DNA of 64,000 bases, taken from NCBI GenBank assembly GCA_963844625.1, contig CAWJPF010000010.1:186001-250000 (forward strand), in the 5' to 3' direction. The notes under the pieces are model-generated. The model searched no databases, was not told where the DNA came from, and saw only the letters and a list, made by a program, of their open reading frames with translations. Source of the DNA: Palsa-504 sp963844625 (lineage in GTDB: Bacteria > Actinomycetota > Actinomycetes > Streptosporangiales > Streptosporangiaceae). Position numbers and translations under genes: made by a program. The stretch's first letter is position 1. The number at the start of each line of letters is the position of its first letter. This document shows, in pieces, positions 23,617 through 33,023 of this stretch.

Positions 23617-24975
23617 TCACATGCCCGCGATGAGCTTCTCGACCCTTTCGTCCACAGAACGGAACGGGTCCTTGCACAGCACGGTCCGCTGGGCCTGGTC
23701 GTTCAGCTTGAGGTGCACCCAGTCGACGGTGAAGTCACGCCGCTTCTCCTGGGCCCGGCGGATGAACTCACCACGCAGCTTGGCCCGGGTGGTCTGCGGC
23801 GGGACGGACTTAGCCTCGAAGATGTCAATGTCGCGGGCGGCCCGCTCGACCGCTCCGGCGCGCTGCAGCAGGTAGTACAGGCCGCGGCCGCGGTGCACGT
23901 CATGGTAGGCCAGGTCGAGCTGGGCGACCCGCGGCGAGGACAGCGGCAGGTCGTGCTTGGCGCGGTAGCGTTCGATCAGCTGGTACTTGGTGACCCAGTC
24001 GACCTCGCGCGCGATCTTGTCCAGGTCGCCGGTCTCGATCGCGGACAGCGCCCGCTCCCACATGTCCAGCACCCGCATGGCGACCGCGTCGGCGCCGTTC
24101 TTGTCGGTGAAGTCCTTCGCCCGGTTCAGGTACTCGTACTGGATGTCCAGGGCGGACAGCTCGCGCCCGTTCGCGAGCCTGATCCGGCTGCGGCCGGTCA
24201 TGTCGTGGCTGACCTCGCGGATGGCCCGGATCGCATTGTCCAGGGTCAGGTCGCGCATGATCGCGCCGGCCTCGATCATCCGCAGCACCAGGTCGGTCGA
24301 TCCGACCTTGAGCAGCGTCGTGGTCTCGCTCATGTTCGAATCGCCCACGATCACGTGCAGCCGCCGGAACCGCTCGGCGTCCGCGTGCGGCTCATCCCTG
24401 GTGTTGATGATGGGCCGGGACCTGGTGGTGGCCGACGACACGCTCTCCCAGATGTGCTCGGCCCGCTGGCTCACGCAGTACACCGCGCCCCGCGGCGTCT
24501 GCAGCACCTTGCCCGCACCGCAGATCACCTGCCGGGTGACCAGGAACGGGATCAAGATGTCGGCCAGCCTGCCGAACTCGCCGTGCCGGCCGACCAGGTA
24601 GTTCTCGTGACAGCCGTAGGAGTTGCCGGCCGAGTCCGTGTTGTTCTTGAACAGGTAGATATCGCCGGCGATACCCTCCTCACGCAGCCGCCGGTCAGCA
24701 TCGACGAGCAGTCCTTCCAGGATCCGCTCCCCCGCCTTGTCATGCGCCACCAGATCCAGGACGCTGTCGCACTCGGGCGTGGCGTACTCGGGGTGGCTGC
24801 CCACGTCGAGATAGAGCCGCGCCCCGTTCCGCAGGAAGACGTTGCTGCTACGGCCCCATGACACCACGCGCCGGAACAGGTAACGCGCCACCTCGTCGGG
24901 CGAGAGCCGCCGTTGCCCGCGGAAGGTGCAGGTAACGCCGTACTCGTTCTCGATTCCGAATATTCGCCGGTCCAC
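23617..24975 (-). CDS. pafA: Pup--protein ligase PafA
   Basis: Attaches the prokaryotic ubiquitin-like protein Pup to lysines of target proteins using ATP, marking them for the mycobacterial-type proteasome. It has 452 residues, normal length, with glutamine-synthetase-like fold landmarks: RRIFGIENEYGVTCTF at the extreme N-terminus, LYLDVGSHPEYATPECDSVLDLV, FKNNTDSAGNSYGCHENYLV and NTRDEPHADAERFRRLHVIVGDSNMSE. The GTG start is fixed by the universally conserved N-terminus and by a TAGCCT box 6 bases before it. dop, pup, prcB and prcA, usually just upstream, are absent from this window. Confidence 0.96.
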   Translation of the reverse strand: MDRRIFGIENEYGVTCTFRGQRRLSPDEVARYLFRRVVSWGRSSNVFLRNGARLYLDVGSHPEYATPECDSVLDLVAHDKAGERILEGLLVDADRRLREEGIAGDIYLFKNNTDSAGNSYGCHENYLVGRHGEFGRLADILIPFLVTRQVICGAGKVLQTPRGAVYCVSQRAEHIWESVSSATTRSRPIINTRDEPHADAERFRRLHVIVGDSNMSETTTLLKVGSTDLVLRMIEAGAIMRDLTLDNAIRAIREVSHDMTGRSRIRLANGRELSALDIQYEYLNRAKDFTDKNGADAVAMRVLDMWERALSAIETGDLDKIAREVDWVTKYQLIERYRAKHDLPLSSPRVAQLDLAYHDVHRGRGLYYLLQRAGAVERAARDIDIFEAKSVPPQTTRAKLRGEFIRRAQEKRRDFTVDWVHLKLNDQAQRTVLCKDPFRSVDERVEKLIAGM

Positions 24976-24981
24976 ACGCCA

Positions 24982-24987
24982 AGGCTA
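24982..24987 (-). promoter_or_regulatory. -10 box (TAGCCT) of pafA, leaderless start
   Basis: On the minus strand TAGCCT is followed by exactly 6 bases and then the pafA GTG. No Shine-Dalgarno sequence is present. Confidence 0.55.
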
Positions 24988-25032
24988 CGTCCCGTCGCCC
25001 CCTGACAACAGCACCTGGCCGTCAATGGCGGG

Positions 25033-26733
25033 TCAACCGGTCGGTTGCGTGAGCTGGACCAGCAGGTTCTTGTCCCAGATGTACACGGTGTATGGGCCGG
25101 TGCGGTAGATGCGGGCGGGCCGGCCCAGGGCCGCCAGCGCCGCGGCGGCGGGCTGCCAGTGATGGAAGAACCCGGACTGGCTGTCGGTGACGAGGAACGT
25201 CGCCTGGTGCGCTGCGGGGTCATACCAGGAACCCTTGGCTTCCCACAGGTCGGGCTGCAGCGTTCCCGGCAGCACGGCCCGGATCGTGACGGCGCCGTCG
25301 CTGCCCACGGTGACCACGCTCGACTCCCAGTACCCGCCGATGCCGCTGGTCAGGTGGTGGGCGGCGAGGAACGCCGCCAGCTGGTCGTTAGCCGCGGGGA
25401 CCGACGGCTGGGCCGCGGCGTACCCGAGGCTGGCGGCATAGACGGCGACCAGAGCGGAGGCCAGCCATTTCTGCCACCCGGGCCAGCCGCCGCGTGCGCG
25501 CGCGCGGGCCTGCAGGCCGCCCGCCAGGGTACGCCCGGCCAGCACGGCTCCGAACGGCAGCACGACGGCGAACTCCCTGGCGTTCAGGTCGGTCGCGTCG
25601 GCCAGCGTGCTCGGCACGTAGGCCACCACGTTGACGATCATCGCGACGAGCAGGATCTGGCTGATCCGGTCGGGCCAGCTGAGGAAGTGCCGCGCCACCC
25701 GCCACATGGCCCACACCACGAGCACCACCCCGGCCAGGTGCACCAGGGCGAAGACCAGCTGGATCGGTGCGCCCTGCGGCTTGGCGCCGAACAGGGCGAG
25801 CAGTCCCTCCGCGGTCACGTAGGCGTGTTTCGGCCAGGTGCGCAGCGACGCCAGCTCGTACCCGACGGGGTGCAAAATGAACCCGCCGCTCGCCTGGAGC
25901 AGCCGGTTGACCAGCGAGGCGAGACCTTCGGCGAGGATCGCCGCGGCGGCCAGGGACACCTCGTACCACCGCGTCCCCCCGCGGACAGCGCGCAAGGCGC
26001 ACACCGCCACGAGCGGGACGACCCCCACCAGGAGCACGAGCGGGTCGGCGATCAGCGCCCAGGTCAGCAGCAGCCCGGCGATGACGGGCGCCAGCCACCG
26101 CCGTTTCGTCGCTTCGGTCCCGTCAAACCGGTCCAGCACCAGCCAGATCAGCATGAGGGGCACAGCGGTGCCGATATGCCCGAGGGACAGCAGCAAGATG
26201 AAGACGGCCACCCCGAGCTGGGGTGCGAACATGATGCCGGCGGTCAGCAGCATCCGCGGCCACGCGTCGCGGCCGGACACCGTGCCCCGGGCCAGCACCA
26301 CGGCCAGCACCAGGACGAGCGTGTAGGTCATCGCCGCCGCGACGTGGGCGGTGTCGGTATGCAGGCCGAGGAAGCGTTCCAGCATCGCGTACTGCGGCAG
26401 CTCGGTCGTGTAGAACGAGACGTCCGAGAGGTACCAGCCGTGCAGCAGCACGTTGCCGTGCAGCATGTCCCACGCCATCAGCAAGTCGTTCGACTCGTCC
26501 GAGTTCTCCGCGTAGGTCCGGGACACCTGCAGGTACGCGATGAACAGGAGTACCACGACCAGCACGACCGCGGCCGAGGCGAGCAGGCGGCGGCCGGTGA
26601 TCGCCGGGCCGGATCCGGACGCCCGCGCCGCGGCGGCGGGGACGGAGGAAGGCGGCGCGGGGGACTTTTCCGGCGTCCCGCTTCTCGCCACGGCAGCCAC
26701 CACGTCCTTCGGTCTCGAGGTTGTTCGTCGCAC
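25033..26733 (-). CDS. Family A GT-C-like polytopic membrane protein (copy A1)
   Basis: A 566-residue membrane protein. Upstream in-frame sequence overlaps gene B1, so the GTG at 26733 is chosen, 8 bases after a TACGCT box. A Pro/Ala-rich N-terminus is followed by about ten membrane helices. The loop after helix 1 holds the family motif LLMAWDMLHGNVLLHGW and then DVSFYTTELPQY, with acidic residues in the position expected for a GT-C glycosyltransferase. The C-terminal 100 residues form an extracytoplasmic domain (GGYWESSVVTVGSDGAV ... GSWYDPAAHQATFLV) ending in PARIYRTGPYTVYIWDKNLL. Four related genes occur in this window. Function unknown; a polyprenyl-linked sugar transferase is my inference. 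Confidence 0.75.
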   Translation of the reverse strand: MRRTTSRPKDVVAAVARSGTPEKSPAPPSSVPAAAARASGSGPAITGRRLLASAAVVLVVVLLFIAYLQVSRTYAENSDESNDLLMAWDMLHGNVLLHGWYLSDVSFYTTELPQYAMLERFLGLHTDTAHVAAAMTYTLVLVLAVVLARGTVSGRDAWPRMLLTAGIMFAPQLGVAVFILLLSLGHIGTAVPLMLIWLVLDRFDGTEATKRRWLAPVIAGLLLTWALIADPLVLLVGVVPLVAVCALRAVRGGTRWYEVSLAAAAILAEGLASLVNRLLQASGGFILHPVGYELASLRTWPKHAYVTAEGLLALFGAKPQGAPIQLVFALVHLAGVVLVVWAMWRVARHFLSWPDRISQILLVAMIVNVVAYVPSTLADATDLNAREFAVVLPFGAVLAGRTLAGGLQARARARGGWPGWQKWLASALVAVYAASLGYAAAQPSVPAANDQLAAFLAAHHLTSGIGGYWESSVVTVGSDGAVTIRAVLPGTLQPDLWEAKGSWYDPAAHQATFLVTDSQSGFFHHWQPAAAALAALGRPARIYRTGPYTVYIWDKNLLVQLTQPTG

Positions 26734-26741
26734 GCTGTCAC

Positions 26742-26747
26742 AGCGTA
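26742..26747 (-). promoter_or_regulatory. -10 box (TACGCT) of family A gene A1, leaderless start
   Basis: On the minus strand TACGCT is followed by 8 bases and the GTG chosen as start of A1. The 93 bases between A1 and B1 therefore hold two divergent promoters. Confidence 0.4.
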
Positions 26748-26826
26748 AGGCGTCACTCTGGTAAGCTGCGCGCGCCTGGCCAAGAATTACCCTTCCCGCT
26801 GAGACAGCCACGGTGGAGGCTCGCGG

Positions 26827-28083
26827 TTGCAGCTCACTTCGACGTCCGAAGAGGATAGGTCCCTCGGGCAAGGCTCCCCATCGATGTGGTCGAGATTGAA
26901 CCGGCCCTTGGTGCCGGGCGTCCTCGCCTTCCTGGGCTGGCTCGGTTTCGCGCTGGCCCGCTGGCAGGTCTGGGCTAAGGGTCATCTCAGCCTTTTCATC
27001 ATGGCCGGGCACGTCTACACCCACCGCGCCCAGCTCCCTCGCGGGCTGCTGCTCGTCCCCTCCGACGGCTACGACGGGCAGTTCTACTACCGGCTCGCCC
27101 TTGACCCGGCCAACTGGAACAAGACTGCGTTCGGCATCACCATGGACCAGTCCTACCGGTACACCCGCATCGGGTACCCGGTCCTGGCCTGGCTGCTGTC
27201 ACTCGGCCAGCATCAGCTCGTGCCCGTGGTGCTGGTCGCGATCAACCTCCTTGCGGTGGGCGCCATGGCCGCCCTGGGCGGCATGTTCGCCCGCGAGTCC
27301 GGTCGCCACGCGCTGTGGGGGCTCACCTTCGCGGCTTACTTCGGCCTGGTCATCAGCGTCGGCCGGGACACCGCCGAGCCGCTCGCCGAGGCCTGCATGC
27401 TGGCCGGGCTACTCGCCTACCGGCGGGCCGCCACGTCCGGCCCGTCCAGGTACGTGCTCGCCACGGCCTTGTTCGCGGTCGGCGCGGTCACCAGGGAAAC
27501 CATCTTGCTCGCCCCCGCGGCCATCGCCGTGACCCGGCTCACCGCGATGGCCCGCCGCCGGGCCCGGCCCGGCCTGGCCGACCTGACCTGGGTCGTCCCT
27601 GCCGTCGCGTACGGCCTGCTGGAAATCGTGGTGCACTTCGTGGTCAAGGGCGAGTTCCCGCTGCTCGCGAACACCGGCCGCAACCTCACCGCGCCGTTCA
27701 CGGCCATGGCCCACGCGCTGAAGTACGAGGCCGCGCACATCAACACGGCCCACCTGAGCCCGATCGACATCGCCCTGCTCGAGTACGCCACGCTCGGGAT
27801 CTTCATCCTGGCCGGGCTGGCCGTGCTGCGGGTCACTACCGCCCCGGTCCACGAGCGCGTCGCCTTCGTGTTCTTCGTGCTCCAGCTCGGTCTGCTGTCG
27901 AGCCAGATCTGGAACAGCACGTTCGGCGAGGGGCGCTCGCTCATCGAGCCCTACCTGATGGCGCTGGTGCTGCTGTTCGCCACACCGCGGCGTTACCTCT
28001 CCTGGCGCTATCTCGGCCTGATCGCCGCGTGTGCCGTCCCGGCACTGCTGGTCGTGGCCAGGCGCCGCATCCTGTACATGTGA
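26827..28083 (+). CDS. Family B GT-C-like membrane protein (copy B1)
   Basis: A 418-residue membrane protein. The TTG start is supported by GGAGG 7 bases upstream; a later ATG at 26884 lacks a good site. About nine helices are visible. The first outer loop carries GYDGQFYYRLAL, then SYRYTRIGYPVLAWLLSLGQH; RDTAEPLAEACMLAGLLAYRR and TRETILL follow. An Asp in the first loop (YDGQ) resembles the catalytic Asp of GT-C glycosyltransferases. It is about 50 percent alike by eye to gene B2 over these motifs. A GGTAAGCT box lies 59 bases upstream. Convergent with A2, 15 bases apart. Activity not established. Confidence 0.75.
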   Translation: MQLTSTSEEDRSLGQGSPSMWSRLNRPLVPGVLAFLGWLGFALARWQVWAKGHLSLFIMAGHVYTHRAQLPRGLLLVPSDGYDGQFYYRLALDPANWNKTAFGITMDQSYRYTRIGYPVLAWLLSLGQHQLVPVVLVAINLLAVGAMAALGGMFARESGRHALWGLTFAAYFGLVISVGRDTAEPLAEACMLAGLLAYRRAATSGPSRYVLATALFAVGAVTRETILLAPAAIAVTRLTAMARRRARPGLADLTWVVPAVAYGLLEIVVHFVVKGEFPLLANTGRNLTAPFTAMAHALKYEAAHINTAHLSPIDIALLEYATLGIFILAGLAVLRVTTAPVHERVAFVFFVLQLGLLSSQIWNSTFGEGRSLIEPYLMALVLLFATPRRYLSWRYLGLIAACAVPALLVVARRRILYM

Positions 28084-28098
28084 CTGCGCGGCCCGGAG

Positions 28099-29715
28099 TT
28101 AGCCGAGGGTGGTCAGCAGGTTCTTGTCCCAGACCATGATGACGTAGCCGTCGTCGTGATAGATCCGGGCCTGCCGGCCGAAGGTGAGCTCGGCGCCGTC
28201 TTGCAGGCTGGGCCGCGCGGAGGTGCCCGCGACCACGAAGTTCGCGTAGTGCCTCGACGCGCTGAAATCGGCGTCGTCGGTCTCCCACTGGTAAGGCACG
28301 AGGACGCCGCCGGGGCCGACCTTGACCGCGCTGACCAGGATCGCGCCCCTGCTGTCCAGGGTGGTGCTGTTGGCCTGCCAGTAAGGGGCCAGCCCGTCAC
28401 TGAGCCGGTGGGCCGCCAGCCAGCTGGCCAGCGGCTCGTTAGCGGCGGGCACGGCCGCCTGCGCGGCACCGTAGCCGAACGCGGCCAGATAGCCTACGGT
28501 GACCACGGCGAGCACGGGGACGAACCATGCCTTCGCCGCTCGCGTCCACGCCAGGACCCGGTCGCCGAGGGTACGGCCGGCCAGCACCGCGCCGAGGATG
28601 AGTACCGGGGCGATCTCGCGCGCGCCCAGCAGGTTTTGCGCGTGCGTGCTGATCATGTAGGCGGCCAGGTTGAGCAGGATAGCCACCGCGAAGGTGGGCA
28701 CGATCAGCTCGGCGCGGAAGAACCGGCGGATGGCCACGCCCAGGGCGCAGATCACCATGACCACCCCGGCCAGGTGCAGCCACACGAAGACGACCTCGAT
28801 CGGGTGATTCACGCCGAAGTTGCTGGTGCCGAAGACATTGGCGCCGAAAAGCTCGAGGAAAGCCTGGAACGTCACCCACGCCCCGTGTCCCACCTGGCTG
28901 AGGTCCACGTTCGTGCCCACGCGCCACTGCTGGTATCCGCCCAGGCCCGCCACGACACGCGGCGCGAATGTGCCGGCCACGCCGGCGACCGCGGCCCCCC
29001 CGGCCAGGCTCAGCTCGTACCAGCGCGCCCCCGGCCGGTCCCCGCTCCGGACGGCACGCAGCAGGCACACCAGCACCAGCGGGATGATGGCGGCCAGCAG
29101 CGTGATCGAGTCGCCCGCCATCGGCCAGATGAACAGCAGCCCGGTTATGACCCCGAGGAACCAGCGCGGCCGGGCCTCCTCGGACCTATCAATAAGCAGC
29201 CAGATGACCAGCACGGGCACCGCGGTGCCGGTGTGGTCCGGGGAGAGCAGCAGGATCGAGGTGGCGCTCAGCTGCGGGGCCAGCATGATGCCGCCGGCCA
29301 GCAGGGCACGGACCAGGCCTTCCCGGCCGCGGGCGTGGCCCTTGGCGAGCAAGGCGGCCAGCAGCACGAGCAGCGTGTAGGTCATGGCCGCGCCCACGTG
29401 GACCACCCAGGTCCCGAGGCCGAGCAGGGCCTCGATCAGTACGTACTGCGGCAGTTCGGTGGTGTAGAAGGATACGTCCGACACCCACCAGTGGTGCAGC
29501 AGCAGGTTCCCGTGCAGGATGTCCCACGCCTGCAGCGCGTTCCCGGCGCCGTCGGAGGACAGCGGCGAGGACAGAGACTGGCGCCAGTAGCAGAAGAAAA
29601 GGATCGCGGCCACGCCCACGGCCAGTCCCGCTCGTTTGGCCTGCGTGGCCACTGGCGTCCCAGATGCCACAGCGGTCAGGGCGGGAGCCTGTTGTTCACG
29701 CCCATCCACGCTCAT
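28099..29715 (-). CDS. Family A GT-C-like polytopic membrane protein (copy A2)
   Basis: A 538-residue family A protein, last gene of the operon nucleotide-sugar dehydrogenase, GT2, SDR, A2. A short cytoplasmic N-terminus is followed by helix 1 (AVGVAAILFFCYW) and the loop SSDGAGNALQAWDILHGNLLLHHWW-type motif, then DVSFYTTELPQYVLIE. LAPQL and SPDHTGTAVPVLVIWLLIDR follow. The C-terminal outer domain ends QARIYHDDGYVIMVWDKNLLTTLG. It starts 21 bases after the SDR gene with GGGG 8 bases before the ATG. Its operon context ties family A to nucleotide-sugar chemistry and polyprenyl sugar synthesis. Confidence 0.78.
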   Translation of the reverse strand: MSVDGREQQAPALTAVASGTPVATQAKRAGLAVGVAAILFFCYWRQSLSSPLSSDGAGNALQAWDILHGNLLLHHWWVSDVSFYTTELPQYVLIEALLGLGTWVVHVGAAMTYTLLVLLAALLAKGHARGREGLVRALLAGGIMLAPQLSATSILLLSPDHTGTAVPVLVIWLLIDRSEEARPRWFLGVITGLLFIWPMAGDSITLLAAIIPLVLVCLLRAVRSGDRPGARWYELSLAGGAAVAGVAGTFAPRVVAGLGGYQQWRVGTNVDLSQVGHGAWVTFQAFLELFGANVFGTSNFGVNHPIEVVFVWLHLAGVVMVICALGVAIRRFFRAELIVPTFAVAILLNLAAYMISTHAQNLLGAREIAPVLILGAVLAGRTLGDRVLAWTRAAKAWFVPVLAVVTVGYLAAFGYGAAQAAVPAANEPLASWLAAHRLSDGLAPYWQANSTTLDSRGAILVSAVKVGPGGVLVPYQWETDDADFSASRHYANFVVAGTSARPSLQDGAELTFGRQARIYHDDGYVIMVWDKNLLTTLG

Positions 29716-29736
29716 GATGACGCCCCTCGCCCGGGT

Positions 29737-30762
29737 TCAGATGCTTCCGGCCTTAACGGCCGCATCGATCCAGGGGATCACCTCGTCGAGCATCTCCTCG
29801 AGCGTGGTGCTGGCCTCGAAGCCGAGCATCTTCTTGGCCTTCTCCGTATCGGGGACGCGACGCTGCACGTCGTACTCGAACGGCTCGTCGTGGACGATCC
29901 GCAGCGGCGCATCGTCGCCCTTGATCTTGCGCCAGATCAGCTCGGCCAGCTGCAGCACGGTCGTGCTCTCCGACGTGGACAAGTTGAAGTCCTCGTTGAA
30001 GGCGTCCTCGTGCTCCATCGCGGTGACGACGCCGGCGGCCAGGTCACCGCCGTAGGTGTAGTGCCGCACCTGGTCACCCGAGCCCAGGATGTGCAGCGGG
30101 TCCTGGCCCTTGAGCACCTTCTGCACCAGGTCCGGAACCACGTGGCTCATCGCGAGCTGGACGTTCCCCGACAAGATCTCCTGGTCGCCCAGCGCCCGGC
30201 TCTCGCCGATGCCGACGCAGTTGAAAGGCCGCACCAGCGTGTAGGGCAGCCGGTACTGATCCCAGGCCGCCCTGGCGAAGTATTCGACCGCCAGCTTCTG
30301 GAATCCGTAGGAGGACAAGGGCGGCGGTATCTGCCGCTGCTGCCCCTCGTAAGACGGCCACTCGTCGGCGCTCTCGAAGACCATCGACGAGGACAGGTAG
30401 GTGACCTTGCGGAGCCGGCCTTCCCGGTGCGCCGCGATCGCCGCGTCACACGACGCCGCGATGATCCGCTCGTTGGTGGCGAGCAGGTCATAGGCGTAGG
30501 TGTGGAAATAGGAGATGCCGCCGATCATCGCTGCGCCGGCGATGAAGTGTTCGCAATCGGTCAGCAGCTCCGTCATCAGGCCGCCATCGGTGGCGTCGCC
30601 CTCGACGAGCCGGTAATTCGGGTTGTCGTCGTAAGACTTCCTGACCTTCCCGTACTTGGAAAAATTATCGACGCCTACCACCGCGTATCCGCGTTTCAGC
30701 AGTTCCTCTACGACGTATCCGCCGATAAAGCCAGCCGACCCGCTGACCAGAACCCGCTCCAT
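29737..30762 (-). CDS. NAD-dependent epimerase/dehydratase (extended SDR)
   Basis: A 341-residue nucleotide-sugar-modifying enzyme. The dinucleotide motif GSAGFIG is at residues 8-14, followed by VVGVDNFSKYGK and EGDATD. The catalytic Ser is in YLSSSMVFES and the Y-x3-K pair in YGFQK. GSGDQVRHYTYGGDLAAG and RRVPDTEKAKKMLGFEASTTLEE are the usual sugar-binding C-terminal features. Members convert UDP-, GDP- or dTDP-sugars; which one cannot be read here. It sits 12 bases after the GT2 gene in a four-gene operon. Confidence 0.85.
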   Translation of the reverse strand: MERVLVSGSAGFIGGYVVEELLKRGYAVVGVDNFSKYGKVRKSYDDNPNYRLVEGDATDGGLMTELLTDCEHFIAGAAMIGGISYFHTYAYDLLATNERIIAASCDAAIAAHREGRLRKVTYLSSSMVFESADEWPSYEGQQRQIPPPLSSYGFQKLAVEYFARAAWDQYRLPYTLVRPFNCVGIGESRALGDQEILSGNVQLAMSHVVPDLVQKVLKGQDPLHILGSGDQVRHYTYGGDLAAGVVTAMEHEDAFNEDFNLSTSESTTVLQLAELIWRKIKGDDAPLRIVHDEPFEYDVQRRVPDTEKAKKMLGFEASTTLEEMLDEVIPWIDAAVKAGSI

Positions 30763-30774
30763 TAAGCCTCCTGC

Positions 30775-31536
30775 CTACTGACGTTCTTCGGTTTGACGGG
30801 CCGGCCCGCGGTCACGAATCTGTTCGGCGGTGAGCTGCCGTCCGAAGGCGAAACGATACCAGCGGGCGTAACTGGGCACCCATTTCGCGACCTTGAAGTT
30901 CGATACTCCGGCCTGCCGGTCCAGCCAGATAGTCGGTACCTCGGCCACCGGCAGGCGCAGCCGCTTGGCCTTAGCGGTCAGCTCGATGCCGATCTCGAAT
31001 CCGTCCCTCGAGTCGATGCCGACCTGCCGCACGAATTCCGTCGAGTAAGCCTTGAAGGAGTTCGTCGCGTCCCTGGTCCCGACGTGAGCGAGCGTCCGCA
31101 GTGACCGGCCGGCCAGGCGGGACAATGCGCCCTTGAGGACGGGACCGCCGACCTGCTGCCCACCCGGCATGTAGCGGGAAGCGGCCGCCACCGCCACGCC
31201 GCGTTCGACCAGCCGGACCAGCTCATCGATCTGCCTGGCGTCGTCGCACCCATCCGCCATGGTCACCACGACCACCGGCGCGCTCGCGGCGTCGATACCG
31301 AACCTGATCGCGTTGGCAGGCCCCCGGCCGTAGTTGTTGACCAGGCACTTCAGCCGCGGTTCCTTCTGGGCGTACTCCTCGGTCACCGGGACGGTCGTAT
31401 CGTCGGGAGAGTCGACGACCACCAGGACCTCAGACGGCAGCCTGACCGATTCAAACAGCCGGTCGAGCACGCTGATAACCTGTTCACCCTCGTTGTAGGC
31501 GGGCACCACCACCGAGACCCGGGGGTGCTCGGTCAT
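30775..31536 (-). CDS. Glycosyltransferase family 2 (DPM1-like polyprenyl-phosphate sugar synthase)
   Basis: A 253-residue GT-A enzyme without membrane helices. VSVVVPAYNEGEQV and EVLVVVDSPDDTTVPV are the nucleotide-binding core. VVTMADGCDD occupies the DxD metal site in a variant form (ADGCDD). ASRYMPGGQQVGG, TRDATNSFKAY and GFEIGIELTAKA match dolichol/polyprenyl-phosphate sugar synthases. It probably loads a sugar from a nucleotide donor onto a polyprenyl phosphate at the inner leaflet. The start overlaps the upstream dehydrogenase stop by 4 bases (ATGA). Confidence 0.87.
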   Translation of the reverse strand: MTEHPRVSVVVPAYNEGEQVISVLDRLFESVRLPSEVLVVVDSPDDTTVPVTEEYAQKEPRLKCLVNNYGRGPANAIRFGIDAASAPVVVVTMADGCDDARQIDELVRLVERGVAVAAASRYMPGGQQVGGPVLKGALSRLAGRSLRTLAHVGTRDATNSFKAYSTEFVRQVGIDSRDGFEIGIELTAKAKRLRLPVAEVPTIWLDRQAGVSNFKVAKWVPSYARWYRFAFGRQLTAEQIRDRGPARQTEERQ

Positions 31537-32741
31537 ACCCGGACCCCGTTTCCGAGAACGTCCCAGATGTCGGCCGCGGGCTTATCGGTCACCAGCCCCC
31601 GGTACTCCGGGTGCGGAGCCCCGATCACGAGCAGGTCCGACCGGGTCAGCACCTCCTCGAGCGGCAGCAGCTTTGGGTCGACGGTCACGTACGGATCGGT
31701 GCAAAGGACCGCGTTGGCCTTGAACTCCAGGATCCGCTTGAGCTTGTACGACAAGCTCGACCTGATGTCGTCCGAACCGCCCTTGAACGCCATGCCCAGG
31801 ATCCCGACGGTCATCGACGCCAGGTCGAACTGGCTCTCAAGGCGGTGCACCACATAGAGCGGCAGGCCCTCGTTGACCGCCATCGCCGCATGGCCGAGCG
31901 GGAAGTTGTTGTGGTTGAAGGCCGCGAGCTGCATCGTGTCCTTGAACAGGCAGGGTCCGGCCGCGAAGCCCGCGGCGGGCATGTCGGCGGCCCGAGGGTA
32001 GTCCTCGGCGAGCCCCCGCCGGATCCGGTCGAAATCCAGGCCGCGCTCGTTCGCCATCATGTAGAGCTGGTTGGCGGTGGCGAACTTGATGTAACGCCAG
32101 ACGTTAGTGAACAGCTTGGCCAGCTCCGCCTCTTCCGGCGACATCACGACGAGCTTGCTGGTCAGCCTCTCGAACAGGGCGGATGCCCGCTTGGCGCCCG
32201 GCGTGGTGCGAGAGGAGATGATCTGAGGGAGCTCGAACAGCTCGGTCATCGCCTTGCCCTCGGCGATCCGCTCCGGGCAGAACGCGACCTCTATCTCCAG
32301 TCCCAGCTTGGCCACCATCTTTTCCACCAGTGCCGTTACCCCGGGGAACACGGTGCTACGCAGGATAAGGAGCTGGCCATCGCGCAGATAGTCGGTACAT
32401 CCGCCGAGGGCCTTGGTGATGGCCGTCTGGTTGGGGTTCAGGTGCTCATCCACCGGCGTGCCGATGACCACCACCACGTGCTCGGCCGTCGCCACGATCG
32501 CGGGATCAGCTGACGCCTCCAGGCGCCCGGCGCTGAGCACCCGGTGCAGCACGTCATCCGCGCCGGGTTCGGCGAACGGCATGTGGCCCGCGTTCACCTT
32601 GTCCACGGAGGGCTGGCTCACGTCATAAATGCCGACCCGCGCGCCGCGATCGGCGAACGCAAGCGCGAGCGGCAAGCCCACGTGCCCGCATCCCCCGATG
32701 ACGACCACATCTCGGTCGACCTGATCCGGCAACTTCGTCAC
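31533..32741 (-). CDS. Nucleotide-sugar dehydrogenase (UDP-glucose/UDP-ManNAc dehydrogenase family)
   Basis: A 402-residue NAD-dependent four-electron dehydrogenase that turns a UDP-sugar into its uronic acid. The start is set at GTG 32741 (GGAGG 8 bases upstream) rather than the longer open frame. VVVIGGCGHVGLPLALAFADRG is the NAD-binding loop. VVVVIGTPVDEH, RSTVFPGVT and CPERIAEGKA follow. The catalytic Cys and Lys-Asp lie in GPCLFKDT, and MAFKGGSDDIRSS near the C-terminus is characteristic. CPERIAEGKA resembles the WecC-like branch more than classical UDP-glucose dehydrogenases. It heads the four-gene minus-strand operon. Confidence 0.87.
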   Translation of the reverse strand: MTKLPDQVDRDVVVIGGCGHVGLPLALAFADRGARVGIYDVSQPSVDKVNAGHMPFAEPGADDVLHRVLSAGRLEASADPAIVATAEHVVVVIGTPVDEHLNPNQTAITKALGGCTDYLRDGQLLILRSTVFPGVTALVEKMVAKLGLEIEVAFCPERIAEGKAMTELFELPQIISSRTTPGAKRASALFERLTSKLVVMSPEEAELAKLFTNVWRYIKFATANQLYMMANERGLDFDRIRRGLAEDYPRAADMPAAGFAAGPCLFKDTMQLAAFNHNNFPLGHAAMAVNEGLPLYVVHRLESQFDLASMTVGILGMAFKGGSDDIRSSLSYKLKRILEFKANAVLCTDPYVTVDPKLLPLEEVLTRSDLLVIGAPHPEYRGLVTDKPAADIWDVLGNGVRV

Positions 32742-32966
32742 CGTGCATACCTCCGGCTGGTGTGGCAGGCCTCCGGGCCTCGGCAGCACCGCACGCGGCG
32801 CCCCCCTCATATCTCTGGCGCTTCACCTTACCGTCATGCTCCTCCCGCCAGGGGCCCTTGTTATCCCTCTGTCGCCTGCCGGTCATCTAGGGCGCATACA
32901 GGGTTTTTCCCGTAGACCGGCACGCGGTATTGACGATCTTCGTGCGCGAACCGCTTTCACGTACGG

Positions 32967-32972
32967 TAAGCT
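32967..32972 (+). promoter_or_regulatory. -10 box within GGTAAGCT upstream of family B gene B2
   Basis: GGTAAGCT at 32965-32972 lies 51 bases before the B2 start. The same octamer (26760-26767) lies 59 bases before B1. Both genes keep a leader with a ribosome site. The shared octamer suggests parallel promoters for the two paralogues. Confidence 0.4.
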
Positions 32973-33023
32973 CTCGCACCGGTTAAAGCGCGGCTGCCTG
33001 GCCCGCCTTCCCAAGGATGGACC

